Origin: Hypsibius dujardini | Taxonomy: Eukaryota > Tardigrada > Eutardigrada > Parachela > Hypsibiidae | DNA length: 64,000 nt | Assembly: GCA_001579985.1 (NCBI GenBank) | Contig: LRSR01014122.1 | Coordinates: forward strand, 62,001 to 126,000 | Direction: 5' to 3' | In this document: piece by piece, positions 44,601-57,601 of the stretch | How the letters are laid out: each line of letters begins with the position of its first letter | Position numbering within the stretch: the stretch's first letter is position 1 | The notes under the pieces: model-generated | The model's input: only the letters and a program-made list of their open reading frames with translations | What the model was told of the DNA's origin: nothing | Databases searched by the model: none | Translations under genes and position numbers: made by a program

Positions 44601-47404
44601 TCTGAGGCTGTAAGCCGTAACCGCCAATGTTATCTTGCTGATGGCTTTGATGAGAGTTTGCGGAAATATTTAAGGAGGACAAGAGTCGGCTGCTGTTGCC
44701 GACACCGTTGGAATGATTCATTCCATTGTTCATGACGGCGGCGTAGTCGGTGGCGTTGGAGGTGTTGGTCGGAATGCGCGTGTTATGTAAGGGTATGCTG
44801 GGGTAGCTGCTGTTAGCGGTGGCGGCGGCGGCGGCGATGGGGCCTTTTTCCATGATTTGAACATCGTTGAAGCTTCTGTTGGAGTGAAAGAACAAGAGAT
44901 ATTAATGTGTGTCTGACTTATTACGATCTGTGACATAACTCCATCCATTGCACCAAGCACGAAAGAGTTAATGTCGGGGAAAAGTGAGGGCTCTTTTGGC
45001 AGCCATGCAGACGGGCAAGCATTTCGAGACCTTGAAGTTGGGAAAGCATTCGGCATCCAGACAACACTTAGACGCTGAATCCGCAATACATTAATTGCCC
45101 GGGCAGACAATCACACAGACAACTGTACTCTTGACGATAGACAACGAAGTTTACGGGCACGCAGGCAGAGACAGGCAGTCCAACTCAGAGACTTAGGTGA
45201 CAGACTTAGTTGACAGACAGCAACATCAGACAGACAGATTGATGTAGAAAAGAGAATAGCGACAGATACTGGCATGCAACGCCATCTGAACAGCCAGTGA
45301 GAAAGGATAAACAGTAAAGCTTGCTAGAAAGACCGACAGATACGTAGACAAACAAACAGGCAGACATGCAGGCAAGTAAGCAGGCAGGCAGCAGGCAGAC
45401 AGACAGACAGGCAGAGAGAGAAAGAGACAGAGACAGAGAGACAAACAGACAGACAGACATGGAGACAGATAGATAAAAAGATAGATAAGCAGACAGATAG
45501 ACAGCTATACCAGCACACCTTGACGTAATCTAACTTTTTTTACCTTGAATCTCCAGGATACATTTGCTGAGGATGCCTATGAGCTATATGATAGGGGGCG
45601 CTCCCATTGGCCATCATCTGTGGCGGCGGCTGCGGCTGCTGCTGCTGATATTGCGGTGGAAAGTTGAGATTATGAACCGAATTCTGCTGCATATGCTGCG
45701 AATTATATGGGAGAACTCCTGCAGTACCAGTAACGGCACCTTCACGCGGGCCATTCAAAGGGGCCTGTTGCTGTTGCTGCAGTCCGACTGCATTCGTGGC
45801 GGAAGTGGGTCCCCATTGGTGTTGTTGATGCTGATGGTGTTGTTGCATCATCATCATGTTGGGTGGTTGTTGGGTGTCAGGAGCCGGGGGCCAAGTCATT
45901 GAGGCCGACGATGCGGCACTGATGTTCACGTGGTCCATACTCTGCTGGTTGCTGCCACTCACTGTCACGCCTACAAATACCAAAAAAATGTCTCTTAACA
46001 CACACATATAGACAGACATGTAAATCAATTAGCAAGGGCCATTTTACACTAGCAAGAAGGGTGAACTTGACGCTATTCCTTTATGCCTAATTCGCGGGGT
46101 GATTATCGCTCAGAATTCACCGAGGTGGTATCATCACACACATAAATAACTGACAGACAGACAACTAAAGCACCACACGGGGTACCATTCGTCTACTTGC
46201 CTAACTGAGGTCCCGCGACCGACCCGTGGCAACAAATGTTGCAAATTATTCTTCTTTTGAGGGGCCTGTTTTCCGTTTCTCACCCTTTTCCGTCCGTCTG
46301 AGGCTCACTAATTAGCAATAATGCCTATGAGGTCTCGTGTCAATTTTTGTTTTTCTGTCCGTTTGCAACTTTCGAGGAACTTAGCCGGACAGACATGATA
46401 TAGCGAGAACGAGGAGAAATGCAAAAAAAAGCCAAGGCGAAGACCTATACAGGTATGTACTCACTACACACGAGCACCTTTTCTCTCTCAGCGCGCGCGA
46501 GCTATCAAACGTGTTGACTTTGGTCGGGGTGCCAATCACACACAAAAAACAGGTATAAATATATATCAACTCCGACGGTCTTTTGCGCGATAAATCACAT
46601 TGCAATTTTGCAAACGTTTACTCTTGCCTCTTTTCATGTCTTTTCTACATATATATCATACTGCCTGCTAATTCTATCTCTGCCGTCTGCATCCAATCGA
46701 CTAACAGGTGGCGCCACCTTTCACAACACATACTCGATAATCTTCTACTTACTATTAGCTATTTATCATGAATAATGACAAAATATTAGCAAAGACTAGG
46801 TATAACAAAAACATAAATATAAATAATTTCACTATTCCAACACAATTACATGATGCCTCGCCATGAGAAACAGTTAAAGTAAATACCAAACATGTTAATT
46901 AATCAAATACTTTTGTAATATAATATAACAAGAAATTTTACGTCAAATAATAATGTTGTTAAATTACTAAAGTCAATGCATGCGAAAGTGCCAATAATGG
47001 AGTCGAACAAGAGATTATGGAATTAAAAAAAAAATCGTAGTACTTTTAGGTATTGCATGATACAAATGTATTGACAGGTGAGATATGCTGTCCGGCGTGT
47101 TAATAACGAGCGGCCAATCGGTGGTGATGATAATTATCTTGTTCGCAGTCACACACAATAAACAATTAATTTTCATGTCTACTCGATCGCTCACGTTTCA
47201 TTGCGGTAATAATCGGTCAGTTGAGTTGACTCGACAATTAGCACAACAACAATCTTCCTTCCATCATCACTCTCACTTTCACTCACCGGAATCGAAATAA
47301 CTGGCGTTGTTGCCATTAATAATATAATTAGCACTACCACTTGTCGTATTTCCGGGCATTAATAAGTCCGTCATGAGATACATCTGTGATAGAGCGTCTG
47401 CCAT
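41649..47404 (-). CDS. ZMIZ/Tonalli SP-RING (MIZ) zinc-finger transcriptional coactivator
   Basis: ZMIZ proteins are PIAS-like coactivators for nuclear receptors, Notch and SWI/SNF. Exons on the minus strand 47287-47404, 45544-45970, 43989-44875, 43581-43746, 43190-43512, 42227-42982 and 41649-42007 give exactly 1011 codons plus stop. The start is MADALSQMYLMTDLLMPGN. A long Gln/Pro/Gly/Met-rich region follows with several polyQ runs. The family core starts at LLHPFKLEHNLVGQPSHHIF, then NWPEAINITINGTPVAI, TASACCCSHLFVLQVVLRP and the SP-RING: SLKCPLTNQRMSIPARSVKC, RHLSCWDLYTYLEVNSEC, FACPICKESAYSDEIEVDHY. The C-terminus is acidic and hydrophobic (DFFDIFDGDGD, DPSDIFSLLE), resembling the activation motif at the end of vertebrate ZMIZ. 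The N-terminal helical domain of vertebrate ZMIZ1 is absent here. Firm call. Confidence 0.95.
42060..42200. repeat. CAGA array in ZMIZ intron
   Basis: CAGA units with CCAA and GGCA variants in the intron 42008-42226, on the 3' side (gene sense) of the SP-RING exon. Confidence 0.85.
43040..43160. repeat. TCTG array in ZMIZ intron
   Basis: TCTG with TATG and TTTG variants and a pure core at about 43122-43140, in the intron 42983-43189, on the 5' side of the SP-RING exon. Confidence 0.85.
43800..43912. repeat. TCTG array in ZMIZ intron
   Basis: TCTG, TTTG and TATC units in the intron 43747-43988, next to the Gln-rich exon. Confidence 0.8.
45105..45505. repeat. Long CAGA-type array in ZMIZ intron
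   Basis: About 400 bases of degenerate CAGA units, densest at 45355-45505, in the intron 44876-45543. Opposite orientation to the array at 43800-43912. Confidence 0.8.
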
Positions 47405-47744
47405 GTTTGCTCGTGCTGGATGGATCTAGGCGTACAATCCATATATATAAATATATAAATGAGTGGTCAAGACAAAACAGTAAAAAATGTAGCCGTCAAA
47501 GTGGGCGATCAACAAATCAGCTGTTTATATACGTATACGGAGTAAGAGCTGTGTCTCTCAAATGAAAGGAAATAAGTAACATGACAGAACAGATACACAC
47601 ACAAGTTGTTTCGAGGAAAACTGGAATCAGCAGAAGCAAGCGCGTAAAGGTAAAGTATAACTAGACTACATACCAGTACCGATACGGGGGGCCCAGCAAG
47701 AACACCCCACTCAGCATTAAAAATATCACTTTTTCATGCCTTGT

Positions 47745-47765
47745 CTTGTGTGTGTGTGTGTGTGT
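47745..47765. repeat. TG dinucleotide tract
   Basis: About ten TG units upstream of ZMIZ. Confidence 0.85.
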
Positions 47766-49855
47766 GCACCTTTAACTACAGACAGACGGGGGCACACAGC
47801 TGAGAAGAGAAGAGACCGCCTTCAATTGCGGCATTTTCCGGCACTCAAACACGCAACCATACCAAGCGAGAGAGAGAGAGAGAAAGAGAAAGGCCTTCCT
47901 TCGGTGTCCTACCCGACGTATCGTACGCGTACTGTACTAGTACGGGGGAAATAAACTGCTGGTGTTTAGCATGTTAGCTTTGACGATTTTGTCACTTTTC
48001 TCTCGGTCGCACTCTCCTCCGTCTCTCCGTCTTTCCGTCTCCTCGGTCGTCGCGCTCGCGCCATCGCTTTGTCTGTGTGTAGCCTGACTCGGCTGGCAGT
48101 GCTGGGGTTGTTAGCTGTTAAACTGTTTTTCACTGCCGGCCAACATATAGACAGACAGCCGACACAGATAGACCCTTTCCTTAGTCATGTCAGCGCGTCG
48201 GAAAATGCCTCTGCCCACTCTCTCTCTCTCTCACTGGTTTGCGAATAGTTTGCGAATATTTGTTTCCTTGCTTCTGTTCGTCCATTCGAATTTTCTATCC
48301 CCCTCCCCACCTCGGGAGGGGGCATGATGTCCCCCCCTCAAGCCATCGGGACCTTGTCCGAGGTCGTCGTCCCCCACCACCTCGGCTCGGCTCTACTCTG
48401 ACGTCATAGTCGTCATTGGCCGACGGCTGCCTTCTTACGTCAAATGAGCTATTGACGACCGTGTTCTGCTCTCTTTCCCTTACTGAACGATGATGAGGCG
48501 CGCGCTCGATCCATCCTTGTTGCTGTTAGTATTAGGTCTACTCGCAAGTCGCAATGCGGTTGTAACGGAGACTTTGCTCCGGTTGTTGCGGAGTGTGAAC
48601 CGTTTGTCTGTGCATCCTGTCGGAAGAGAAAAAGAGAAGAGATGACGAAGTGCCCGGGGTTCAAGGACGCCAGCGACCCTTGAGCCGCTGATATGCGACT
48701 GTGTGTAATGTACGTTGTATGCATGTATATTATGAGCCATCGCGTTGCCAGTGCCGCTGGTCCGTTCGCGACCTCCGTCGTCGCCGATTCAGATTGCTTA
48801 TGTAAACTTTCACTCGCGTTCCTGACGCGAGAAAGCAGTCAAACACCTGCGATTGGATGTACTTGGAGAAGCCCTTTCATTATATAGCCTTTCGTATCGA
48901 CAGGGCAGGGAAAGCTGTCTTGTCAAGAACTTTTTTGCCGCGCTTTTCTGGACCGACCGTACACCGATTGATTCAAGTCCTCCTCCTCGACAACGGAAAA
49001 AGACTCAATCGATTTAATTCTTTTTTCTTTTTTAACGATACAATCAATTAAAGAGGCAAAAACCTCTGGGCTAGATACAGCTAAAACGGAAGACGAACGA
49101 CCTCACTGGAACATGAGCATGCGATGCATTGTCTGATTGATTGATTGATTTTTTTTACCCAGAGAATCCACCTTACTTTGGGCGTGGTTTTCTCTCATCA
49201 TTTTTCCAGTCTACGAAATGCTTCCTAGGGCTCTTGTGCCCCTGTAAAATGCAATGTAATGCAATAAAATGCAATGTACCCCGGACAAACGTTATTGTTT
49301 TCCTCTACAAAATTTGTATTCTAACATGAGGGTAACTGTGAAGAAGCCAGCGATCTCATCACTGGCCTCATCCGCTTTTTATTACAGTAGTGTGTACAGT
49401 ACTTGGTAGAAGCCATCTCTACTCTTCGGCTTCATCAACAGAACAGAAGATGACAGACGGAAAGGAAAGCTGAAGCGATGCCCGCCGTCAAAATGACCAA
49501 CTGTGATTTGAGAGCGAGCGGTCGCGCGCGTTCGTAGCACCCTAGGTCTTTGGCCTGCTTCGTATATACAGAGTACTCTACTACTGCTTTACAACAATCC
49601 CGAAGGAAGGAAGGAAAGAAAGAGAGCCGAGACAGTGCAAGAAAACAACCGAAAGAGAAAGAGAAGACAAGAACAAACCCGTTTTTGCAAGAGACTAGTG
49701 AGAGGAGAGAGAAAGCAGCTACCGACACGGACCGTAACATCTCTACTCTAGTTTACTTGCAACTGAAGGAAGGAATCTACCGCTACTCCAAACTGACTGA
49801 GTGATAACGTCATCAGTTAGGAGTAGCGACGCGTGTGGGTCTCTGCTTTTCCTGC

Positions 49856-49863
49856 GATATAAA
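49856..49863 (+). promoter_or_regulatory. Candidate TATA promoter in the gene-poor region
   Basis: GATATAAAACC with a CCAGTTCTC initiator-like site about 28 bases downstream near 49880. It faces right, toward CNPPD1 7.7 kb away. No coding frame follows. It could start a non-coding RNA or a distant 5' UTR exon. Confidence 0.35.
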
Positions 49864-50654
49864 ACCGGCAAACGTCGATCCAGTTCTCGGTAGTGTGTAT
49901 AATAATAATAATACAACCTTTAATCTTACTGCGGAAACGGAGGAAGGGGTGAACGAGAACAACCACTAGGGCATTTACTAACTGTAACATAACTCGCCAC
50001 CGACTCGCCCGCCTCTCCTCTTCTCAGGAGTTAGGAGTTAACCTACCAGCAGATTATTGATTTATGACTGACTAAAAAGAGGGAGATACAGAGAGTGGAC
50101 CCAGATCACCACAAATATTCGCGCTCGTGTCGCTTCAAATCGCATCAGACACAGACACCGATCGAGGAGGGAGGGAGGGATGATGCGACGACGGATGTTG
50201 CCCCTCTTTTCCACACATACTAAGGGGGGAGGAAGGAAAGAGAGCGAGCGCTGTTTACTACGGCCCGGCACAGCAATTTTAATCGTTTCGCCGTTCGGTC
50301 GGCCAACTTTTCCCATAAAAGTCATAAGAGTCACACACAGGCACACACAGATTCGGAGGCGCTCCTTTCTCTAGTTAAATCCTGCCGGACGAGTTCATCT
50401 TCCAACAGGCAAACACGCATGTCTGACGTCGAGCTCGGCGATTTCACGCAAAATGGAGCTCACCATCATCATGGCAAAATGGTCGACCACGGTCGTCAAG
50501 AGAGGCGCCACCGTTCCTCTCTCTTTTTCTCTCCGCCTCGCCTCTCTGTCCACAGAGCTGTAAACATTTCCCGTTTCACGGCCTTCATCGACCTCAAACG
50601 AGGTCGATAACTCGACAGAACAAAAGGAACGAGGAAGAGCCAGTAAAATCGGCT

Positions 50655-50740
50655 TCAACAGAAAGACAAACAGACAGTCAGACAGACAAACAGTCAAGCA
50701 GGCAGGCAAGCAGGCAGGCAGACAGGCAGGCAGGGGCAGA
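50655..50740. repeat. CAGA/CAGG array
   Basis: Degenerate ACAG units passing into GGCA-rich units. Confidence 0.8.
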
Positions 50741-51367
50741 CAAACAAATTTGACAAATCAATGCTTGAAATGGCTTGCAAGCTTCCTAGTAAATATTACC
50801 GATGACTAAGACAACAACGTGGTAATCTGCTGAGTAGCTGCTCGTAAGTCCCTCATCTGCGAAGCGTGCGCACGCGATGGGGTCGACAAGAACCTGTCAA
50901 ACTTGTAAACTTTTAACATCGAAGACTTAAAGAAATACAACCGCTTGATTATTAAAGTAGTGCACCTGGCTTAATAGGAAAAACCGCGCGGTGGAGAAAG
51001 TAGAACCGACGAAAAAATTGCCGAGTGCGGTATCTTAAGACGTCCACGTGTGTGCCTGTCTGTGATCTAGATGTAAAGTCAACGCAAAGACTCTGGAGCC
51101 GCCGAACATTTTTGTGTAATGGCCAGAAGGTATGTTTTTTTCAATCATACATTGCCAGTGCCGACAGAACGAATTGTGTAATCACTTACTACATATTTGC
51201 CCACTTTAAAAAGAGACTAAAGTGACATTGTCGCTTATTAGTTTTGACAAATAATGACACCTGTCCATCTGATTGTGTAGGACGATATACGAGTATAGAT
51301 AGTGGCGCCCTCTCGGTCACTTTACAAAAACGATGTCTTGCCCGCAATGTAAGGTGTTGCCGCCTGC

Positions 51368-51432
51368 AGGGGTGTCTATCTGTCTGTCTGTCTGTCTCTT
51401 TGTCCCTCTGTCTGTCTGTCCGTCCCTCTGGC
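51368..51432. repeat. TCTG array
   Basis: TCTG with TCCC and TTTG variants, intergenic. Confidence 0.8.
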
Positions 51433-52381
51433 AGTCTCCATGTGTTTGCCTGAATGCCCACCTGGGTGTACTGAGATTTTGTCTGCCTGCATACTTTGTG
51501 AAATCTTGGCACCTGATCCAAAAGAAGGAGATGTTACCAAATATCCAGACATGACACCCTCGATAGTGTCCGTTTATGTTAACATGAAAGATTGAACAGT
51601 AGGTTTGAGACGCCACCAAGTGACATTTACACTTGCCGCAAAGTGGCATGCGCGCCACAACCAACCGTCACAACCGAAAAAACAGATCATGTTGCTAATC
51701 AAACGACGAGACCCGCGAAAAGGAGGACGTCGACGTTTAGCGTTTGAGAATGAAGAGGGAGGGAGGGAGGGAAGGAAGGAGGGGGCGAGAGAATGTTGTG
51801 CGCGTGCGTTGATCCGCTTCACCACTTTACCGATGCGAACCAACATAACCCAAGAACCCTCGGTCTCGGGCTAGGGACCCCGTTACGGGAACGGTTGTGT
51901 TTTTTGGGGTGTCAATGGGATGTGACGCGAAGGAGAGTGCGTTGTCTGTGATGCGGTGCGGTGGTGGTTACGTATGCCGGTCTGTCTGCCTGTCTGTCTG
52001 TGTGTCTCTTGTGGTGCCCTTCCCATTTTTCGGGATCGATCTCTGGTGTATCGCAAAGAGTGGAAAGAGCGCTCTTCTCTCCTCGCAGCAAAGGGGACCT
52101 CTTGTCTGTTCGAGGAATGGAGAACGTATGTTTTCCGGGTAAACGATCATGGGGTGCGGATGCCGTCGGAACGACGGCAACAACAATTCATAAGGAATGA
52201 CTTGCGCATTTGACGATGCCACAACGGTATCGCTCTTCCACAAAGAGTGGCTACGCCGCTGCCAAAAACATACGGCAGGTTTGTTTTCTTTTTGCTTATT
52301 TGAAATAAAAACACAACTTCAACAACGATGTATGACTTCCTTTTTTCCTGACAGATCAAGTTGAATTGTAGTCAACCAGAT

Positions 52382-52465
52382 AGGGATACATACAGATATA
52401 CCGACAGACAGTCAGACAGTCAAACAGTCAGATAGTCAGACAAACAGACAAACAGACAGATATTG
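52382..52465. repeat. CAGA/CAGT array
   Basis: ACAGTCAG-type units followed by CAGACAAACAGA, intergenic. Confidence 0.75.
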
Positions 52466-54049
52466 CTAAACGGAGACAACAGAATCGGCAAAAGAATAAG
52501 AAAACGTGTAGTAATGACGAGTAACGACCGGAAGGTGGCGCCACAATTCGTCAAGACCGATCCGTGGTCACATCTTGACTACAATGCGTCGTCACATCTC
52601 TGAAAGACCCATTGAATTTTGTGAGACAGTACGTCTTGTTAATTACCAGCACCGAAACCCTGGAGGTTTGCCGTTTTCTTTCTTGTCTCTCTCTAACTAA
52701 CTCATCGAAAACCTGAGGATAGACGGGCGTCGCCTGGTTTACACAGCTCGTGCGCCTCGCTCCGTCCGCGTGTTAGTATGTTGACAGTAGTATGGTACTC
52801 ATTAGTAGTTATAACTGTCGCTGTTAGGGTTCGCCGATGACGACACGAGCCATCCAGACACCTTCCTTCCACGCGCTGGCATGATCCCCCGAAAGAAAAG
52901 CTCTCTTACGACATCACCCTACATTCGTCTGTCTCTGTGAACTTCATTTACTCTAAAGTTAAGTTTGCCAAAAAACAACAATTTCGATGGATGGTTGTGA
53001 TGGTCAGCCTATGGTCCCTTATGTAAACGGTCTTCTGGTAGACGCTAAAGAACCTCAACATCGTAAAGATTCTTCGGAGAAGGGGGTACGTTTTTGAAAA
53101 TGAAATATCGCCCCGATAATGTAAATAAACAACCGGATCTCCTCTGATACACTACCACGTAACTACTCCTAACCTCTAGGTGCATTCCATCCTGGCTCAC
53201 AACATTTGCCGCACAACTTGCCAAAACATACCCCGGAAAGAAGAGAGAGAGAGAGAGAGACCTTCCACCTTTGGATGGTCTCTCTTCATGAAACAATTTC
53301 GCACATTTTTAGAGACATGGTCGTCGCAACAAGATAAGCCAAAAGTCGCGAAAAGCGACCCTGTGACACTTTTCACCGAGAGACGCGCCTCTTGCTGTGC
53401 AAACAAACAAACTCAATATCCCCAACAGAGAGCTATGGCCATTTTGGCAGACCTATTGGTTAGTGGTGGACTTTTACCTTTTGCTTTTGAAGGCATAAAT
53501 CGGCAGGCCTAGTAGTGATGGTGTGTGTTGGATCTTTCTTTGTGCTTGCACCGGCGGAAATGATCAAACGACAGAAGGTGATGCGGTAAGAGAGAGAGAG
53601 AGAGTGTGGACTGCCTAATAAGCTCTGCCAGGATTATGCGCCGGTATTGGGCAGGGGTCCGCTGTGTAGTTGTGAGTTGTGGTGGTGCGCCAGCGCCATC
53701 ATCAATCTTGCCTTGCCATCATCCGGCAAGCGCTTTCAATTGCAGTTGTTGCACCAACAAAATAATAACCTCTTGCATCATCGCAAATATCAACCTCTCT
53801 TGTGATCAACACCGGGCTATAGTGACGGTTGGGGAAGAGGAAGGTATAGCTGCATCAGCCTTTGTCAGAGGATGATAGCGATGGAGTACGATAGGGATAG
53901 GTTCCGCCGTACCGGAAGCTGCTGCTGGCCTTGAGGGAATGCTAATTGTATTTGGTCCGCTGAATTGCACAGGAAAATAAAAGTATCTTTCCAATCTGCA
54001 AACGAAGAAAAGAACAAGTGCGTCATACAAAATGTCTTTGATCTTTATC

Positions 54050-54230
54050 TCTGTCTATTTGTTTTTCTGTCGGTGCACTCATGTACCTGTCTACGTGTAT
54101 GTCTCTTTGTGTGTCTGTGTGTCTATGTGTCTGCCTGTCTTAGTCTGTCTGTCTGTATGTCTGTATGTCTATATATCCGTTTGTCTGCCTGCCTGTCTGT
54201 CTGGCTGCCTGTCTGGCTGTCTGTATTGGT
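54050..54230. repeat. TCTG-type array
   Basis: TCTG, TATG, TGTG and CCTG units, imperfect, intergenic. Confidence 0.8.
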
Positions 54231-57200
54231 GCCATTTTGGCCAAATTGTTAGAATGTTTGAGTCTCTGCGCGTATATTATACATATACTACTCTTGTCTT
54301 GTACTGTACAAACCATATCTGCCACATTTTGTCCAACGAGCATGTGTGTCCGCCGGTTCCGGTTAAACAGGTTGAGAAAAGCGTCAGTAGTATCCACAAC
54401 TAAAGTTGCATACGCGAGATAATCAGTTGAGGAAGAAACATAACACCGGCGACCCGCGAGTTGTACCCTACAAAGTTCGAGTACGTACCTCATGAAGAAC
54501 GGCCAAAAGAATGGCCATACATCAACAAGATGCAACTCTCAGCTATTGTGTCCAACTGTGAAGAACCTGAGGACAAGAGCGCACGTACATGAAATAAGCT
54601 TGAAACCGATTGCCGGGTCGGAACTTACGCTGTTTAGTAAACAAAACGTTATATTGCATAAGAGGAGAGAGGGGATAAATAATGGCGATAATTGACGAAG
54701 TATAATTCAGTCGCCAGTCGGCAATAGGCATAAGTACAGCATAGAGACAGACAGAGCGAACGGTCAATCGGCCAGTAAAAGTTCAGACGAGGGGAACGGG
54801 AACGGAAAAGAGGGAGCGAGAAAAAGGTTGTTTAAATGAGTCGTTTTCGCTTGCACGCTCTTTCTTTCTCTTGATAGATCTAGGGTTTAGGCCACAAAAC
54901 TAACAAAGTATATTATCACCCATCAGTTGAGAGTTTGTGGTGTATGGTGTGGTCTATGTCTCAGTCTTTTCGCCGTGACTCCGCCACTGGGTATGATAAT
55001 GATGCAGAGGCAGACAACGGATGAGATGAGAGAGGAAAGAGGAGAGTAGCAGACAGACAGGCAGGCAAATCACCCATCATCATCAAGTAGCGTTACTACT
55101 TTCTCTCGTTTTCCCTTTCGGCGGGCCGGTCGCTGGTCGCCGGTCGGTCGGTGTGTTCATGTTGTGCCGCCTCCCTCCCTCCCTCTCTCTTTCAATCCGG
55201 TTAAATGTGGAGCGCAAGTTATGATATACTTTTGCCTCTCTCTCGTTCACTCTTTCTCAGTCCGTCTAGGCAGTCTGAGTGAGTCTGTGGTTGTGTGGCC
55301 GCACCCAAGTGTACATTTGTAGTTTGAAGGGAAAATGAGCGAAAAAGCGGCGACCATATCGAACGCTCCTTCCTTTCTCGCCACAACGTAAAATCAGTAC
55401 AAACGGCCCATGCAGCAGTCACATGACATGCTGCAAGTCCATCCATTCAACAGAAACGGCCATAGCTGCAGCGGTCATTCCCTTTTCAACCGCACAAACA
55501 TCTGTCTATCCGTGTCTGACTGTTGGACAGGGCGTGAACCGACGTCGACCAGCTTCGGGAATATTCCCTCCTCCCTCCCTCACGCATGGAAGGGGCGCGA
55601 TAAACTAGTTCTCAACCAAAACTACGGAAATGGCCTCTCGAGATTGTGTCTATCCCGACACGTCACCTCTAAATGACTGATCCACCTTCGATATGCGATC
55701 TTTCGGAAAGAAGACCCCAAAAAATTGGTGAAAAATCCTAACTAGTTTTCTCATCCTTGGGTCTCTCAGGAAGTTCCCAATCAACGACCTTGCTATATTA
55801 CCAACTTACAAAACCTACATCATCTCTTCCAAAAGATGTGGTCAGTTTTCTTTCAATGCGAAAGCCAAGATATCGAATACAGTATACAAATATAACATGT
55901 CTAGGATGAGCTTCTGGTCTCTCATAACGTTCTCAATGTATTTGGGTCAAAACCGCTTGTCCGCTGCACCGGAGCGAATCAATTTGGGCAGAATTTAATA
56001 ACACGTTACATACCGGACACCACCGAGCGGACTAGTTAATTTTGACCAATTCATTGATTGGATACACAAGCCTTAGCAGTTTGGCGGTTTCAAGTTTCCA
56101 TCGAGTGCACGTGTGAATTTTAGCAAGTAGCCTTCAATTAATAGACCCATCGAGGCCGTGTCTCTACTATACAGACAGAAGGCTGTCCCTACTCTTGTGA
56201 ATATTGTCTGTCTGCCTGGATGATGAGAGAGAGAGAGAGACGAGGTGAACTGGAAGGTGGTCAATCTACTCCGGGCGTTGCCGTTTTCATGCAATGTCTC
56301 TCTGATAAATAGATACGTCAAACCGGCCAGACAGGAATATTTTGTTGGTTGGGGACATTCCTTTCCATTCGACATGCGAGAGAGTGCCATTGTCTGAACG
56401 CGGGACGGATGGACGGACACACACGGTGGTGAAAATATGTGCATGAAAATGGAATGATGGTGTGATGAAGGGTGTGGCTGAGGTTGCCCTGTAAAAGAGT
56501 CCAGCTACTAAAACAGATATCAAGTGACAATAACGTCTTGATGTGTATACAAGGGAGAAACAAAGTGTGCAGACATGTAGACAGACATGCAGACAGACAT
56601 GGAGGCGGACAAAGTTAGAGACTTGAAAATTGGACAAGAAAGAGAGTGGCGGTATATGGAGGTGAACTGGTGATGGCGATGTGGGCATAATGCCGGAGCA
56701 ACTGTTCGAGCAGCTGAACAGTTGTCAAGTGGCCGCCAACTACAACCAAGAATAAGTCGTGAACTTGCTTGATCTTCCTCCTTTGAAAGGTCTACCAAGT
56801 CATACATCTTTCGGACAGTTATGTTAACAGCTAAGCAGTCACTACAGACCAAATTTCGTTCGAAACGGCCCCTTTTCACAGTCAAGTTTATCCATCGCGA
56901 ACAAGAACTGGGTGCCTTATCCGCAGTGCTTAAATCAGGCAATCAATCGACTGAGTTTCTCACTTTTTCGAGCTGTGCTCGAAGAGGAGATTTGCCGAGT
57001 CGATTGCTCTCCTTCCGGAAAACCGCTTCGTGCAATGTAGTAGCAATATTACGAAACAGTTTATTTTGAGATAGTATATCAAAATAAGTGGTTAAATCCA
57101 AATCAGAGATGGTCCACAAGAAGAGACATTACTACAGTGCTTAGCACACAGTCTGTGCCGCCAGTGCCATCTGTCGGAAATTGTCAATCTAGCTACTTGA

Positions 57201-57601
57201 CTGCGTTGTGCGCTAAACATACTGGGTGGGTGTTTAACACAGCAAATGTGGACTGGGTGAATGCAATAAAAAACGACTGTATTTATTGACGACCTTTGCT
57301 AAAAAAATAGTCTCCCCATTTCGTCGTTGTTGCTGTGTAGGGCTATAGTAGCCTCACTCGTTTGTGAAGTGGAACCCCGTCTTATTCCCTTCTTCCGTTG
57401 AATCCTCATTCCAGCAAAGGTAAGTCTTTCCTTGGCTAGACAATATGCTGGAGAAACGAAATTTCGACGTCTTATTTCGATCCTGAAGAAAATTGGCAAT
57501 TGAACAATTTGAACTACAGTAATTATACAGTAAAGCCTAACTAAATTGAATACTTATTCGTAGAACTACCCCTGACGGTTGCCTCACGAAGCGAAAAAGG
57601 A

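Larger units (their letters stand above)
47405..57601. other. 10 kb region without a recognisable gene between divergent ZMIZ and CNPPD1
   Basis: No open frame has domain content or a credible exon chain. The region is rich in simple repeats: TG at 47745-47765, GA at 47868-47895, 53238-53260, 53588-53605 and 56226-56241, CT at 48213-48232, and TCTG/CAGA arrays. It also has a CpG-rich block at about 47990-48070 and a TATA-type promoter candidate at 49856. It probably holds non-coding first exons, promoters and enhancers of both neighbours. Confidence 0.55.

Noticed and set aside
51605-51874. 89-codon frame and others of 80-140 codons in the 47.4-57.6 kb block, including 56520-56942 on the minus strand
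   Set aside because: None has a recognisable motif, exon chain or signal. In 10 kb such lengths are expected by chance.
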